Assembly (NCBI GenBank): GCA_002381565.1 | Contig: DFWZ01000001.1 | Location: 1 to 22,234, forward strand | Source of the DNA: Gallionella sp. UBA4121 | Lineage (GTDB): Bacteria; Pseudomonadota; Gammaproteobacteria; Burkholderiales; Gallionellaceae | Reading direction: 5' to 3' | DNA: 22,234 nt | Part shown: piece by piece, positions 21,687-22,234 of the stretch | Position numbering within the stretch: the first letter of the stretch is position 1 | How the letters are laid out: the number at the start of each line of letters is the position of its first letter | Position numbers and translations under genes: made by a program | The notes under the pieces: generated by a model | What the model was told of the DNA's origin: nothing | Seen by the model: only the letters and a program-made list of their open reading frames with translations | Database searches by the model: none

Positions 21687-22234
21687 ATGCCAAAACGTAC
21701 TGATCTAAAATCCATACTCATTATCGGCGCAGGCCCTATCGTCATCGGGCAGGCGTGCGAGTTCGATTACTCCGGCGCACAAGCCTGCAAGGCGTTACGC
21801 GAGGAGGGTTACCGCGTCGTTCTGGTGAACTCCAATCCGGCCACGATCATGACTGATCCTGATATGGCGGACGCGACGTATATCGAGCCTATCACCTGGC
21901 AGATCGTCGAGAAAATTATCGCAAAGGAGCGCCCGGATGCGATCCTGCCTACCATGGGCGGGCAGACCGCGCTCAATTGCGCGCTCGATCTGGCACATCA
22001 CGGCGTGCTGGAAAAATACAACGTGGAGATGATAGGCGCGTCCCGCGAGGCCATCGACATGGCAGAAGACCGCGAAAAATTCAAACAGGCGATGACCCGT
22101 ATTGGCCTGGCTTCGGCGCGTTCCGCCATTGCGCACAGCATGGAGGAGGCGTTGCAGGTGCAGCAGATGATGGGTTTCCCGACTGTCATTCGTCCTTCCT
22201 TCACGATGGGCGGCAGCGGCGGCGGCATCGCCTA
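21687..22234 (+). CDS. carB: Carbamoyl-phosphate synthase large subunit (5' part, cut by window end)
   Basis: The first 182 residues of CarB, which makes carbamoyl phosphate from bicarbonate, ATP and ammonia supplied by CarA. The start MPKRTDLKSILIIGAGPIVIGQACEFDYSG is typical, and PTMGGQTALNCALDL and PSFTMGGSGGG of the first ATP-grasp half are present. The gene continues beyond the window; full-length CarB is about 1070 residues. The ribosome-binding site is poor (AAGAAA), and the upstream palindrome may affect expression. Confidence 0.96.
   Translation, partial: MPKRTDLKSILIIGAGPIVIGQACEFDYSGAQACKALREEGYRVVLVNSNPATIMTDPDMADATYIEPITWQIVEKIIAKERPDAILPTMGGQTALNCALDLAHHGVLEKYNVEMIGASREAIDMAEDREKFKQAMTRIGLASARSAIAHSMEEALQVQQMMGFPTVIRPSFTMGGSGGGIA

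Noticed and set aside
1..22234. CRISPR array, rRNA or complete insertion sequence
   Set aside because: No regular repeat-spacer pattern, rRNA sequence or complete transposase frame was found in the window.

Overview
The window looks like chromosomal DNA of a betaproteobacterium, probably from the Nitrosomonadales/Gallionellaceae side. This is inferred from the Fur, PurL, CarA and PhnD-type protein sequences and the moderately high GC content; no rRNA gene is present to confirm it. It is a contig end. Bases 1-19 are exactly the Tn5/Nextera mosaic-end adapter, and the right edge cuts through carB.

Layout, left to right. (1) 1-1930: an AT-rich accessory stretch. Two ungapped direct repeats of about 96 bp (306-401 and 1816-1911), each holding a tRNA-like 3' half followed by an intrinsic terminator, flank one orphan membrane protein gene (715-1680). 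(2) 1938-5279, minus strand: a four-gene PhnCDE-type ABC importer (binding protein, ATPase, two permeases). It is related to phosphonate/phosphite systems, and the binding protein resembles those annotated as putative selenate transporters. A structured leader with an intrinsic terminator lies 5' of the operon. (3) 5286-5980: a gene-free stretch with that leader and the second copy of an intergenic repeat also seen at 541-660. (4) 5981-7312: cyclopropane-fatty-acid synthase. (5) 7361-9909: an iron block. An outer-membrane barrel protein, an FTR1 iron permease and a cupredoxin-like periplasmic protein run on the minus strand, divergent from fur; a 7-1-7 Fur box lies between the -10 and -35 of the cupredoxin promoter. 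(6) 10016-13253: a P-type cation ATPase and, divergent from it, a cytochrome b561. (7) 13254-13523: a non-coding region with four DnaA-box-like 9-mers and an AT-rich palindrome. (8) 13524-15165: a spermidine-synthase-like protein and the NAD(P)H-hydrate dehydratase NnrD. (9) 15250-22234: purL, psiF, mntP (minus strand), carA and the start of carB.

Most genes are housekeeping. The themes are metal and anion homeostasis (Fur, FTR1, MntP, P-type ATPase, oxyanion-type ABC importer) and nucleotide precursor synthesis (purL, carAB). The most interesting signals are non-coding: the leader of the ABC operon, the tRNA-like repeats around the accessory gene, the evenly spaced DnaA boxes, and two palindromic repeats in the car locus, one of them inserted in frame in the carA coding sequence.
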